A stretch of DNA of 64,000 bases from Coprinus comatus. Taxonomy: Eukaryota; Basidiomycota; Agaricomycetes; Agaricales; Agaricaceae. Both the position numbers and the translations under genes were made by a program. The stretch is taken from positions 62,001 through 126,000 of the forward strand of contig JAWPGT010000035.1 in NCBI GenBank assembly GCA_034638255.1. The letters run 5' to 3'. The first letter of the stretch is position 1, and each line of letters starts with the position of its first letter. The notes under the pieces were generated by a model, which was not told where the DNA came from, ran no database searches, and saw only the letters and a list, made by a program, of their open reading frames with translations. Below, piece after piece: positions 36,733 to 48,653 of this stretch.

Positions 36733-37014
36733 CTACAAACCTAAACTCTCATTGAATGTGTCAGTATATTTAAAGTTTGTTTTGATAATTCTGTTACTTA
36801 TCGTACGTTAATTCTTGATCGTTAAAACGTTGAAATCGCATATGCATTACCGACTTCGAATACTTTGTCCTTATGCTTATCTACCGACTCAGCCGAGCAA
36901 CCCGAGCTGAGGGCCGCATAAAAATACCATTTGCACCGGAAGTTGTGCCAAGCTAACAAGAATTGGCATATAGTACATAACAAGGTACATTAAACATTTA
37001 TTTTTCTAATTTCC

Positions 37015-38396
37015 TCACCAGTCAGAAAAACCAACCAATTTACCATCCCAGCCCCACCAAATCATCTCATCGTCTTCACAAGTGACTACCTCATCGAGTT
37101 CCACAGTTGGTTCTCCAAGACCATTCCTTGGTGTGATCCATACGCCTTCTACTTGTTTTTTCGACTTTGACTTTGTAGTGGGGTCCGATTGGGTAGGCCA
37201 TGATTCCTTTAGAAACTCTGAGAGTATAAGATCCATTTGTTTATTCATATTTTGACGTGGAATCCAAGATGGATGATTGAAACGTCTGGGCGCGCGTAGT
37301 ATTATGTGTATTTGTGATGGAGCTGGAGCAGTTAAAAATAGTAAGTGTATAGAATTCGAAACCGGCGGGGAGAAGAACGTACACATTTCATTCGACATCC
37401 CATAACCGTTCGCATCTGCAGCCGCAAGGATGCGAGATAGAAGACGCTCGGCATTTTGAAGGAAGCGCTGTTCTTCAGCATATGTTCGATGTACAGGAAC
37501 TGTCGGGAGACCTGATTTGGGAATATCGACATGTATCTGTGGGGTGTCATTTGAGGTTTCCTTATGGCTATGATTTCTTTGATCATCATCTTTGCTATCT
37601 TCTTCGTCGCCTATAGACTCGCCGTCTTCATCGCCTTCTGTAAAGCTCTTCTTCTGCTTCTGCGTCGTCTATGGAATCTTCATCCGAATTATCACTGTTT
37701 TCTTCTCCCTCATCAGATTCTGACCCATTAAACGACGCTTCATCTTCACTATCTTCAGGAAGTTCTGCCTCTCATCTTCACATTCCGCTTGATCTTCAGT
37801 CCGCGTTCCCCAGACATGGGTAAGAAAACCATCAACCGCAAGTATAACTTTAGATTTTGCTGTGCCTAGACTTGGGCCGATAAGAATCGCAAGGTAAGCA
37901 CGGTCTGTAGCACTATGCCCTTCTCGAGTTCGTTTTGCAAATGCAGTTGATAAAGACGTGAAAGTGGAGACGAAGTGAGATGTTAGAATATCATAGGACA
38001 CGAGAAAGTCAGTTTTCTGTTTCGCAGCTTTTGTTTTTCCCTACATCACAATCAGATCTCTCTGAAGCAAAAGATGATATTAAAACACATACATTTCTAT
38101 TAGCCATTCTTGCAAGCTGTACCACAGGTCTGTTGTTGGTGTTCCATTAGAATGGCGTCGAGATCAAGCCACGGTAGTGAGACTGACAGAGGTATCTGAT
38201 TTTTAAGAAACAATACATGGCCAAGTAGACTTGTCGCGAGTCTTGACGCGATGATGTCTGTAATCTCCCCTACATCAAGGGATACTACCGGGATTTTTGA
38301 TGTAGTTTCCAGAAGTTCTTGGCTGTTGTGACCGTCCCCATCCCGAGCCCTAGTTCCGAGTGATGAAGGAGCTCCAGTGAAAGACTCAGGTACCAT
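37015..38396 (-). pseudogene. p31comet-like (MAD2L1-binding) protein with two frame breaks
   Basis: Resembles fungal p31comet/MAD2L1BP, a HORMA-fold partner of Mad2 in spindle checkpoint silencing. From the ATG at 38394-38396: an N-terminal Ser/Gly part, then EITDIIASRLATSLLGHVLFLKNQIPLPVVQLARM (split by an intron at 38130-38187), then KTDFLVSYDILTSHFVSTF, AYLAILIGPSLGTAKSKVILAVDGF, an acidic linker, ERLLSRILAAADANGYGMSNEMCTF and a C-terminus rich in Trp (DEMIWWGWDGKLVGFSDW). The acidic linker changes frame twice, at CTCTC 37769-37773 and at CTCT 37646-37649. Adding or removing one CT/GA unit at each site gives a continuous frame, so sequencing error is as likely as loss of function. The family call is from memory of the motif pattern. 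Confidence 0.5.
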
Positions 38397-39209
38397 TTCC
38401 AAACTTATTTGTGTCGCTCAACTTGTTTTGTCCTTGTCTGTATTACATAATACCTTGGCCACGTGCGGGGTATCGATCTTGACGTTGCTTCTCGTCCTCT
38501 CACGTTCTAAAAAAATAATATGAAAATTTGGTATCCGCTGGGGATTTTCTTCCTAACCAGAAACCATTCAAAAATCGTGGGTTAACGTCTAACTTGATTA
38601 GTGAGCTTTTCTACCCGAGATGATATTGAGTCTTCTTTAATATTCTGATGTGTTCATATGAGCGCTTGAACAAATGTTCCAGGCACGTATAACACAGTAA
38701 AAATAACATACCTGAAATTTGATTATCATCATTAACAACAGGTCTAGAAATTACCACTCACTATAATGGAGCTGAGTCACAAAACCACATCTTATTTGGA
38801 GGGAGGCCGGTATCACCATTCAATATCCTATCAACACCACTATCTCGCCATTAAAGATGTACCATGATACAGCCACTTGCCGTCAATGCGTCAAATGAAT
38901 CAACGGCAATTTTCCCATATGATGTGCTGACCGAATCCGCAAAAGGTTGTGTCATAGTTACCTGCAGACACTTGGTCCCGATCATCCGACACTTGTCAGA
39001 TAATAACCTCGGGAGATGTGGGTTCTTCTTATATTCAAATTACAGGAGATCACAGATTCCCATCAGGGAATTCGGTTCAGGGAACTCAAGTCTCAAGCTC
39101 AAGTTTAGTTCGGAAGATGTACTAAGCTCGCGGTGAAAATTGTGTCTGATTTGGGTATATACACGTCAAAATATATTCCCTGCTTTCCGAAACGGAAGTA
39201 CCTGGAACC
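38397..39209. other. Divergent spacer
   Basis: Upstream region shared by the p31comet-like gene (-) and O-methyltransferase B (+). No gene is seen. The open frame at 38864-39136 has no family features. Confidence 0.45.
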
Positions 39210-39216
39210 TATAAAG
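39210..39216 (+). promoter_or_regulatory. TATA element of O-methyltransferase B
   Basis: TATAAAG lies 64-70 bases before the ATG at 39280. Confidence 0.5.
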
Positions 39217-39279
39217 GTCCTCGCCTCCGTGTTATATTCAAGCCAACTTCCTACCCCACTTCCCACACCATTGTTACTC

Positions 39280-41152
39280 ATGGCTGCTTTAACAGGAGAT
39301 TCCACTGCTCTCATTACTATCATTGCAAACGCAACCAGTATAATCGAGGGCTACCACAAAGAAAGCTCTAAGCCCTTCATTCCCTCCCTCGACGATACCA
39401 GCCCGCATCCACTGGATAATGAAGTTCTGCCTTTGAAGGTTAAAGAAGCTGTTCAAATGCTTGAGGGAGCTTGTACGCAACTATGTGCCACAGTTACCCG
39501 CCCAAGTAATACAATTGTTAATGTCAGTCTCATACTCTCCGTGGAACGGGGAAAGAAATTTATTAAATCTTGGCTTTACAGAGAATGATGAACGTAAATA
39601 CTCATCTTTACTTCTTTTCTCCATTTAGGAAGGAAAATCAAAATGTTAGCTGACATCTTTTGTAGATATACCAACCAGCATGTCTCGGGGTGGCATTGAA
39701 CGCAAAGATCGCCGATATTCTCTTAGAAACCTCGTGCGGGATGCACGTAACCGAGATTAGCAAGAAGAGCGGTGTCGAACCACGCAAACTCGCTCGTGTA
39801 CTCCGCCTTCTGAGCTCACAGCATATTTTCCGTGAAGGTCGTAACTCTTTCATTGAAAGTTCTTGGTTAATATTAGACTTACGCTACACTATCTATATCT
39901 GACAGTATCAAATGACATATTTGCCAACAACCGACTCAGTATGCAACTCCTCCAATCAAATCCATTGCATAGCCTCGGCCAACACTTGTAAGCTTTGTCG
40001 GACTCGTGACAGCGGTTAAATAAAACTAACGACATCATCGATGATTGATTGTGCATGTGAAGTACTGATGAAGATAGTAAAGCCACAACATTGTTAGCCG
40101 ATACTCTTCTGGATCCGGAGATCGGTCATTCGTATGCTGCTCAACATTCCCCATTCAATCGTTCAACTTCATACCCTCACCCACTATGGCACTATTATGA
40201 GGAAACAGAGAAGGGTGCAATTCAAGGAGCTAGATTTGCTATTGGAATGGTTGGTTGGAATGATGCAATTGACGCAAAAACTATTGTTACAGGTCAGTTG
40301 TTTATGTATATCATCAGCCAAAAACTGATTGCAAGCAAAATCTCAGAATTCCCTTGGGATCAATTACCCAAAGGAGCTACTGTCAATGATGTTGGAGGAG
40401 GATGGGGTCATATTGCCATGCAATTATATAAGAGATACCCGAACCTATTGCTAAAAGTTCAAGATTTACCAGAACGTGTCGAACAAGCAAAAACTCAAGT
40501 ATGGCCAAAGGAATGCCCGGAAGCTATTGCAGACAACAGAATTGAGTTTAAGAAACTTGATTTCCTTCAAGAATCACCTATCCCCAATTGTGATGTTTAC
40601 TTGGTTGGTCATTTTTCTATCTGAAGGTTATAAAAGGTTATTGATATGAACGAACGTTTATCTCCACAGCTTAAAATATTATGTTCGTCATTTAATCTCC
40701 TTGTTTCTTCCTACCTAACAAGCTCACATAATCTATAGTCACAGTTGGCCAGATGCCACAGCGACACAAATATTAAATAACATCAGCAAGGTAATGGGGC
40801 CAACAAGTCGGATATTAATCCGTAAGTGTTATCATAAGTCATAAAACTCAAATTCTAATTACAACTCTAACATCAACTTCCTCTTCACACAGACGAGTAT
40901 ATTGTCCAAAGCGCAAGTCGAGTTCCAGAAAAAGAAGCACTTTCTACTCAAGCTCCTTTACCTCTTCTCCCCAATTATGGTGCTGGACGCTCACGTCAAT
41001 ATAACCTTGATATGGCCATGATGGTCATGTCAAATAGTGAGGAACGTAGATTAGACTCCTATATCAAACTTGGTAAAGCTGCTGGATTAGAATTTGTTCA
41101 ATTATGGAATCTTGGCGAGATGGATGCTATCGAATTCCGTCTCGCTAATTAG
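39280..41152 (+). CDS. O-methyltransferase B (SAM-dependent, COMT-like)
   Basis: A paralogue of O-methyltransferase A. Eight exons join in frame: 39280-39522, 39666-39837, 39906-39987, 40063-40292, 40347-40603, 40670-40686, 40739-40821 and 40893-41152, giving 447 residues. Landmarks are RVLRLLSSQHIFREG, SNDIFANNRLS, the SAM site VNDVGGGWGH, QDLPERVEQAK, a catalytic HSWPDA block (family HDWxD) and the C-terminus MAMMVMSNSEERRLDSY. The Asp-to-Ser change right after the catalytic histidine departs from the common HDW. The 17-base sixth exon sits exactly where A has a 14-base exon and has weak donor sites on both sides (GTTGGT, GTCATT). Substrate unknown, cytosolic. Confidence 0.87.
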
Positions 41153-41344
41153 GATGGGGTCAGCAGCTGTGGCATAAATGTAAATGTAAATGTAATTCTA
41201 TTTACTTGGATTTTATATTATTACTATTACTTCAGTCTCTTTTTTCTCTCGTGTGAAAACGAGTATTCATCATCATATCGTAGCATCAGTAAGTATTATA
41301 TCTACGTCATGTTTAAAGTCCAAAATTTCGATACAAATAAAATC

Positions 41345-44292
41345 CTATCCCAACACATCTGGACTAGACGCCGACGAACCCGGATATAAACCTAACCGAT
41401 TATCCTCAGGAAGTAAACGTACACCAAATCCAGACCTACGCGGACGCGAAGTATTCCGACTACGAGGTTCCGGCGGAGGTTCTTCTCTTCTCCTCCCATT
41501 TCCACCAACAGAAATACTTCTATGTCTTTCTCTTCCTCTTCTCTCAAAAGCCGCATCTATTCCTAATACCTTTGAGTGTGAATGTTCATCTTTATCAACC
41601 GGAATAGCACTCTGATGATCTCCCACGAGTTGATTGATGTTCCCATTTCCATTATTAACAGGGATTATCTCTCCCAATCTAGCTTGAGGACTAAAGATAT
41701 TATGTGAACTTCCTCCATGCATCCCATAACTTTTGAGAGTCTTGAGAATCAACATGAGATATATCAATCCCATAAACACGGTAAAAGTGATTGCGATTCT
41801 TGGCCCTAGAATTTGAGTTCTCGATAATCGAGGTCTTGTTTCTGGATCTGTTTCAGAACCTGTACGCCAAACGTAACTGAGAATAGAGAATATGAAAATA
41901 ATCATGGACCTAGAAAAGTGACGATTTGAGATTGGTTGGATTAAAATTGATTAATTAAAACAATAATAGGCGTGAGATGTGAACTTTAAAAAGAACCACA
42001 GAAACTTACCAAGCGAGCCATACAGCAGGCATTGCTAAAAGTACCCACACATTCCACAAAATGGCAGTATTCGTCCTTCTTGCTTCCTAAATTTCCAAAT
42101 CTCAATCAGTTCAATCAGAAGAAGGTGGCAGATTGAATAACAGGAGAGATAGAGAATAGAGTATGTGTAAAGAATGGTATAAAAGTATACGAACCTGTGC
42201 CCACTTCGAAGCTCGAATCATACTTCTCATAGTCCCAAAACGTACAATAAACATACACCCGTATGTTAAACTCATAAGTGCGCAAATAAGTGACAGGATA
42301 GCGGCTGTCCGAGTTATTGGGTCTGCTTCTGCAGATGGAATTTGAAAGATAGTCAAAATAGCACTGTGAAAACGGTTGATTGTTAGCTTTATTGAATCTG
42401 TAGCATGCGAAAGAAACGAAGAATATGGATAGATTAAAAGTTGAAATTGTAAAAATATTACTGGGGAAAAAAAAGAAAACACTCACGAACAAAGAAGAGC
42501 AGATACCACGTTCAAAGTCTTCCACTCTCTTAATAAAGAATCAATAAAAGCTTCCCAAGAACGTTTAAAACGTAAAACCCTAGGTGTAAGTGTAACAATT
42601 GGTGGCGTAACCGGAATACTATTATCCTCTTGCTGATGATTTTGTTGTGTATTACGTCCAGGAATATGAATATGACCAGACGTCAAAGCTGGTACCATGC
42701 CAATTTGAGTTGCCAATTCCACACCAGCACTTGTTCTTATAGGTCCAAAAGTAGCATATCTATACCCATTTCCATGTTCCTTCCCATCCACATGTTGTGG
42801 CTGTGGCGCCGACACAGGTGTAGCAGTTGGCATATGAAAATATTGAGGCTGATATTCTTCTTGAGGCGTCCCATTCATCCCACTACTTCCACTCTCAATC
42901 ATTCTTTCAACATCCGGTCTACTAACTTCCGCCTCCATAAATATCCTCGCCACTCTTGTGAAATATAACGCAGGCAATCTTAACAAAAAGTTAAGATAAA
43001 TATATCTAGGTAAAACGTCCGCCACGAATATATGAAGATGGTCACAGAAATCTTTGATTGATGAAATCCTTAACACATCATCACATACTTCAGCTCCACT
43101 ACCACTGAACGATGAACTTGTTATACTTGTAGAAGCGAGTTCGATATCAGGAGTTGTGGTGGGACGTTTCCTATGGAAACAAGAGCATGAGGTAATATCA
43201 AATGAGATCTTGGATTTGAAAGGATTAATAGGGACGAAGGGTTCTTCGCGTTCTGTATGTTGATTACTATTATGTCTTCCATGGAAACTATTGGAAATTG
43301 ATTGAATGAATCGAAGAGGTGACACTGCACGAGAACGTGAATTGGAAGGAGAGGGAGAACGTAAATGTTTTCGGTAATGATGATGATTATTCGAATTGGA
43401 GTTGCCGGATGAACGAAATCCAATGGGTGGTGGTGGGGGAGGATCACTGCCAGTTCTCGGACGTACAAATGCTAAATGTTAAACTTTGAGTAACAGTAAT
43501 AAAAAAAAAAGCCTTATCCAAAAACAAAAACGTACCTTGACCTCGACCAATAATAGATGACGAACTAGTAGTATTAGCTCTTCCTCTAGTAGGTGAATTC
43601 CCCTCTGAAACGCAAACTCTAACATTCGGGTTCGGGTTCGGGTTCGGGTTCGGGTTCGAGTCCGGGTTAGCATTAGGATTTGGGGTCGAGTTCGTGTTCG
43701 TACGATGACTGCGAAGACTGTCAAATTTATCCTTCACTTTACGTAAAGGAGAAATATCTGACTCGGAAGCAGAGACTAAAAACGATGGAAAATTGAGTAA
43801 CGATCCATCCAAGCTTCGTCGATGATAGTGTCGTTTTGTACTTGGATTCAAAGTTGAGGTCGGATGTGCATTGGTGTTGGTATTGGTGTTGGAGTTGGTA
43901 TTGCTATTGACATTGGTATTAATCGAAATTCGATTCGTAGTAGTTCTTCGAGGAGATGGACTACTAGTAGATCCTTGAGGTAAAGCAGATAATTTATCTG
44001 ATGTAGAAGTAGCACTTGAAGCTAAGTTAATGAAAGAAAGTAGAGATAAAAATAAAATTAAGACGCGTCAGTGTATACTCTTTCTTTGAAGTTGTATAAC
44101 GAGAGAAAAAAGACGCGCATACATTCAGTAGAAGAGGATTGATGTTCATCTAAAAAAAAAGAAAACGGGTCCAATAAATCAGTTAAATCCAAAGAATATC
44201 AAAAATAAAAACAAAACATGAAGTAAACACTCACCTCCATCTTGATCAACCAATCCTTGAACCCTATCAATTCCAGGAAACGGTATCATCAT
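41345..44292 (-). CDS. Conserved basidiomycete multi-pass membrane protein
   Basis: From the ATG at 44290-44292 (MMIPFPGIDRVQGLVDQDG) the gene runs through at least seven exons to 41345. The N-terminal half is disordered (Ser/Asn/Pro-rich, with an NPNPNP repeat). The core has LNFLLRLPALYFTRVARIFMEAEVS, RSWEAFIDSLLREWKTLNVVSALL, the membrane segment ILSLICALMSLTYGCMFIVRF and the tryptophan-rich segment ILWNVWVLLAMPAVWLAW. The next segments are MIIFIFSILSYVW and IAITFTVFMGLIYLMLILKTL, followed by a basic, Ser/Gly-rich tail. About four spans. I recall this architecture from uncharacterised proteins widespread in basidiomycetes; function unknown. Its 3' end converges with O-methyltransferase B. 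Confidence 0.75.
43626..43668. repeat. Hexanucleotide minisatellite (GGGTTC)n inside a coding exon
   Basis: About seven units of GGGTTC on the + strand; on the coding minus strand they give alternating Asn-Pro. The unit length is a multiple of three, so copy-number change keeps frame. Confidence 0.9.
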
Positions 44293-45466
44293 ATCCGCAA
44301 CCTTTAAACTAAAAAGCAAAATCAGGAAAGGCGGGGAGGGTGGTAGGGGGGATGGAGAGGATAGGAGAGAGAGAGAGAGAAGTAAGAATCAAGTAGTGAC
44401 ACAAACACTTAAAGAAAGAAAAAACCTAAAACCAATTCAATATGAGTAATCCTCTCCCACTTCACTTTATAAACCCTTTCTCCCCCCAAAAAAGCCCATT
44501 TTACCCTCCGAAAGCACCTTGACTTGACAATATTTTTTTGCTCATGCCTCGATAGCAGTGCAATACAATTACAACTCTCTCAAATCCAAAAAGAGTCAAC
44601 AGTCCACACACAACCCTGTATAACTGAATTACTTTTAGTTCCCCTAGTACAAGACAAGCGCGCCTCAAAGCGCAACACTTCCTTTTCCGGATCCGTTTCT
44701 CTTCAATACGTAGTATTGTGTACGAGCACGTAGGCGAGGGACTGTCAAGACTTAAAAAAGCCAGGAGATCCCCTAGAGGCCCGTGGTCCCGATTCTAAAA
44801 TTATTGCACGGTCTCTTTAACGCTCAAAGCGGTGAAGGGTGAAGCGCTGAAGCAACATTGTACCCTCAAAATAGAGAGACTTAGACTTTGTGCCCGGTAA
44901 AATGAATGCCGAACCTGTCGCCCGAGGAACTATAACCATAATAGATAATTGCCTGACTCGCAATGTAGTAAGAAGCTGTAGGCGGGTAAAGAGCTTCCAT
45001 TGTTGAGCCTTTTTTTTTCCTATGGTAACAGAGCCAGCGGAGTTACTTGTTGTTCCCATGTCCCGATACTTTATGCATCATAACGCGTGGCGGGGCGTAT
45101 TTACAGAAACATTGTACTTGTGCTGTGCAATAGTACAATTGGCAAATGAGTCGAAAACGCCATTAATTCGGAGCTTTCCGTTTTAGGTGTTGTTGCTGGG
45201 GCAAGAGGTCGACAGCGTGAGGTCCTAATAACAGCAAACACTTAACGTCATCACAACCGCCAGTAGTTTGGGACTAATTGACAAGCCATTCAAGATATGC
45301 AGTGCATTGTTTTAAAAACTAATGTTATTCTCTAGACAATAGATGAGCAAAAATGATTCATTACTTCACAGCAGACAAAAAATTATTTTGTTCACATACC
45401 CAAAAAAAACACCAACATTCTCCTCGAATATTCCTAAAGAAAAGAAAAGACAACGACAAGGTTCTC
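44293..45466. other. Spacer with GA-rich tract
   Basis: Upstream region of the membrane-protein gene and downstream region of GRC3. A GAGAGAGAGAGA tract lies near 44365-44380. Small frames here show no family features. Confidence 0.45.
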
Positions 45467-47807
45467 TCAAGCCTGTCCCCTCCTCATCAAATTCCTCCTA
45501 ACCCTTCTCCTTTCCGCTCCAAGCGCCCCATCACTTCCACGTCCCCATCTCAAAAATGGTACCTTCATTTTCTCTACACCCGCAATATCATTACCATCAC
45601 CTCTAAAATCCAACATTCCCCAAACAGGTAACTCCATCTCCCCTTTCACCAAAACCCTCATTCCATTTAAAAATGATGGCGGAACAGGTGTAAGTAGATG
45701 AAGTAAAGATGTCTCTGAATCAATCCCTCTTATCAGAGCAATTCCCACACAAGTCGAATCGGATGGAGAAGGTGGAATAGAATTTTGAATATATGGTAAA
45801 CTTGTGCCAGCTGATTCCGAATTGAATTCACCGGGCTCATGTATTGAGTAAGGGTAATCAGCCCGAACAAGACCCACAAGTGCACCATTAAGAACACGTA
45901 CAACTTCTTCTGAAACCACATCTTCGCTACCAGAACCTGTCAAAATAACGCGATCCACCGCTTTCTGCGAAGCTATTTCATAAGGTGGAACGGCACATAA
46001 TGGAAGTGATGTATCCCATTGCTGCGCCGTTACTTGCTCCAATTCATTTGATATTGAATTTGGGAATACCGCGTGGAAATAAGATAGAATGGATATTGTG
46101 CGATGATCGGCAGCGGTAAAATTCATTGTGAGTGATGAAAGCGGCGCTGGTTCAAGTACATGTGCACTTGTCGCCGGTAGAGCAAATTCATCCCCTTGGA
46201 ACTCGAAGACTTGTCCTGGTTCGAGTATATCTTCAATTTTCTGGTTGAGATCCGCTCCTAGCCCTTTAAACCAACCCATGGTGTTCACAACCAGTGGGAT
46301 TGAATCAGAAATCCGTGAGTCATTCTCTTCGTGTTCTAATAAGGGGTTGTGGATATCAAGGCGGTATTTTTGTACAAGGTTTTGAATGGCGTCAATATAA
46401 TGTGAGGGGGAAGAACGAGGAGTAGCTGATCCAATGTAGTGAGAACGGATGGGTAATGTAGGGTGGGTGAAATTAGGGCCAAGAATAGGGTAGGAAATCA
46501 CATTGAGTGCAACCAAACCTCCAGGGGTAAATTCGGATTGACCAAGGTCGCACTCCAAGTACGCAACACGTTGGTATCGTGTGAGCAAATTATTGAGTAG
46601 TGTTCTTGTGAACGTGCTCTTGCCACACTTTTTGGGTCCTTTCACAAGGAAAATCGGATTTGAAGGTTGGAGGGATAGAGCGGTAGACCAAGATTCAGGG
46701 AGGATGAAGGGACAAATATCTCTCGTCCGCTGTCTAACCTTGAAAATAATGTCAGCGTAGTTCCAGTAGTGAAAATTCAATTCAACCAACCAAGTATAAT
46801 CCATCTATTTGGAAAGGTGCCGATATCGACTCTTCCTGAGAAGCGGATGGCGCATATATGCGCTCAAAAGTATTACAAACGCGTCCAAGGCCCTCTACGC
46901 CAGATTTCAATTCTTGCAGAACGAACACAGTTGATTGTGAACCAGGAGGTAGGGATATAACACGACGAAGCGGGGTGACGTCTGTCGCAGACATACTATC
47001 CCCGTAACAGTGCTCAAGAACAGGTAGCGGCGAGGACCTTGGTGCAAAAATATTATGAGAGGTCAAAGAAGGCTTCAACGTCACTCCGTTGAGTGAAATC
47101 GTGCCAACCAAGAGGGTTAACTTGCATGTCCCAAGAAGACACAACGTCTCCGTATGTTTCATAACAACAATCGTTCCTTTCGTATCCACGTCCAATCCTA
47201 GTTGTCTAAGCTCTTCAGATGACGACGGGTATAGATTTTGACCCAACATTGGGGTGAAAGTTGACAGTGTAGCGCCAATATTGGTATCCACGGTCCGTGC
47301 ATATCTCGAAGGAACATCAATCAAATCTGTATCCACCATCTCTGTCGCATCCTCTTCCTCCGAGGACGAGTCATTTCCGTCCAAAGGTCTGCTAGGTGAC
47401 CATGCTCGTTTTCGTTGTTGTCGTTGTGGAGTCGGGACCGAAATCGAAGTTGAGACAGGAGGCTGTACGATCTCAACGATGTCAGATTCTTCGTCTGATA
47501 ACACCTCTATGACAGATTCATTGTCAGAGCTCGAGTCAATAACAATCACGTCTTCTTGTGTTTTGAACACATCGGTTATTATTGGTGTCTTCGAAGGTGC
47601 CGAATTCGGTTTTCTGATAGGTTCTTGTTTTCGTTTCTTGGAAAGAGGACTCGAGCGTTGAGTAGAAGATTTACGTTTCGGGGAACGAGGTGTAGAGATT
47701 TTTGTCGTAGTAGCAGATATAATTTGTTCCTGTTGTTGTTCTTGTTGTTCTTGTTGTTGTAGTTGAAGCGCCCTGGCTGCTTTGCGAGCAGCAACAGCGC
47801 TAATCAT
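45467..47807 (-). CDS. GRC3: Polynucleotide 5'-hydroxyl kinase GRC3 (NOL9 homologue)
   Basis: Phosphorylates the 5'-OH end made by Las1 cleavage in ITS2 during 27S pre-rRNA processing; nucleolar. Two exons, 46791-47807 and 45467-46738, join in phase across a 52-base intron to give 762 residues. The N-terminus has a Gln-rich run, a nuclear-localisation-like basic patch (SPLSKKRKQEP) and acidic runs, followed by a beta-rich domain (LCLLGTCKLTLLVGTISLNG). The kinase domain has Walker A GPKKCGKSTF, the LECDLGQSEFTPGG motif typical of the Clp1/Grc3 family, and VVNTMGWFKGLG. The C-terminus ends in a basic patch (RRRVRRNLMRR). Divergent from TSR2, 276 bases apart. Confidence 0.93.
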
Positions 47808-48083
47808 AATTTTACTTTAAGAAATGAGGTTACAGCCAGGGATGAGCTGAACAGGTACTCACCAATTATGAACAACAATGTCAATGCCAATGTCCAAGGA
47901 TCAAAAAAATCAAAGAACCATAATTTCATGCATTGCCAAATAGGGAATCAAAAAATCAAAAAATATTAAATTACAAAAAAAATATTAATCTCTCCCAAAC
48001 CCAAAATAACAGTTTTACAGATTACTGTACTTCTACGATCCAACATCTACACTCTTCTTTGAAAAAAAAAGACGACGAAGAAA
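47808..48083. promoter_or_regulatory. Bidirectional promoter between GRC3 and TSR2
   Basis: The start codons of two ribosome-biogenesis genes face away from each other across 276 bases of A-rich DNA. It includes several long A runs (near 47978 and 48063), which are typical of nucleosome-poor housekeeping promoters. No TATA box stands out in either direction. Confidence 0.5.
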
Positions 48084-48653
48084 ATGGCCGAAACTCAAAC
48101 TCAAAAACCTTCAGAACAATCCATCCTCTTCGCTCGTGGAGTAATTTCCAGATTAGCAATATGGGCAACACTTCGAATCGCAGTACAAGAAAATTGGGGA
48201 GGTCCAGATTCTAAAGCAAAATCAACATGGATTGCATCCGAAATCGTAAACCAATTTGAAGAACAAATAGAAGAACCAGATGAACAATATATTGAAGAAT
48301 TACTTTTACAAATTATGGCAGATGAATTTGAAGCGGTTTTGGAAGATGATAGTGCTGCTAGTGTTGCTAGGGATGTTGTAAGAATTTGGGTAGAGACAAG
48401 GGAGGGGAAGGATGCACTTGTGAAAAAGTTTGAGGAATTGGCGGATAAAATTAAAGGAACTAAGATTGAGGCAGAGATGAAGGTCGACAGTGAGGATGAT
48501 GACGAAGATTGGGATGATGAGGATGAGGAGGACGAGGAGGAGGAGGGTGCTCCACAGCTTATTGCACATGCTCCACCGCCACCTAAGAACGAACCTGAAG
48601 TCGACGAAGATGGGTTTACAATGGTCAAAGGAAAAGGAAAAGGCAGGAAATAG
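48084..48653 (+). CDS. TSR2: Pre-rRNA-processing protein TSR2
   Basis: TSR2 is the escort that hands ribosomal protein eS26 (Rps26) to the 90S pre-ribosome and supports 20S pre-rRNA processing. A single exon of 189 residues, close to the family length. The WGG motif region is intact (FARGVISRLAIWATLRIAVQENWGGPDSKAK), followed by a helical EQYIEELLLQIMADEFEAVLEDDSAASVARDVVRIW, an acidic run (DDDEDWDDEDEEDEEEE) and the C-terminal DEDGFTMVKGKGKGRK. No intron, unlike most neighbours. Confidence 0.95.
   Translation: MAETQTQKPSEQSILFARGVISRLAIWATLRIAVQENWGGPDSKAKSTWIASEIVNQFEEQIEEPDEQYIEELLLQIMADEFEAVLEDDSAASVARDVVRIWVETREGKDALVKKFEELADKIKGTKIEAEMKVDSEDDDEDWDDEDEEDEEEEGAPQLIAHAPPPPKNEPEVDEDGFTMVKGKGKGRK

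Noticed and set aside
848..41152. A full secondary-metabolite biosynthetic gene cluster
   Set aside because: Only tailoring-type enzymes are present, and they are interleaved with replication, F-box and unrelated genes. No backbone synthase, P450, transporter or pathway regulator was seen.
45733..47807. Two separate genes for the kinase domain and the upstream Gln/Ser-rich region
   Set aside because: A 52-base GT-AG intron at 46739-46790 joins them in phase, and GRC3 proteins normally contain both parts.
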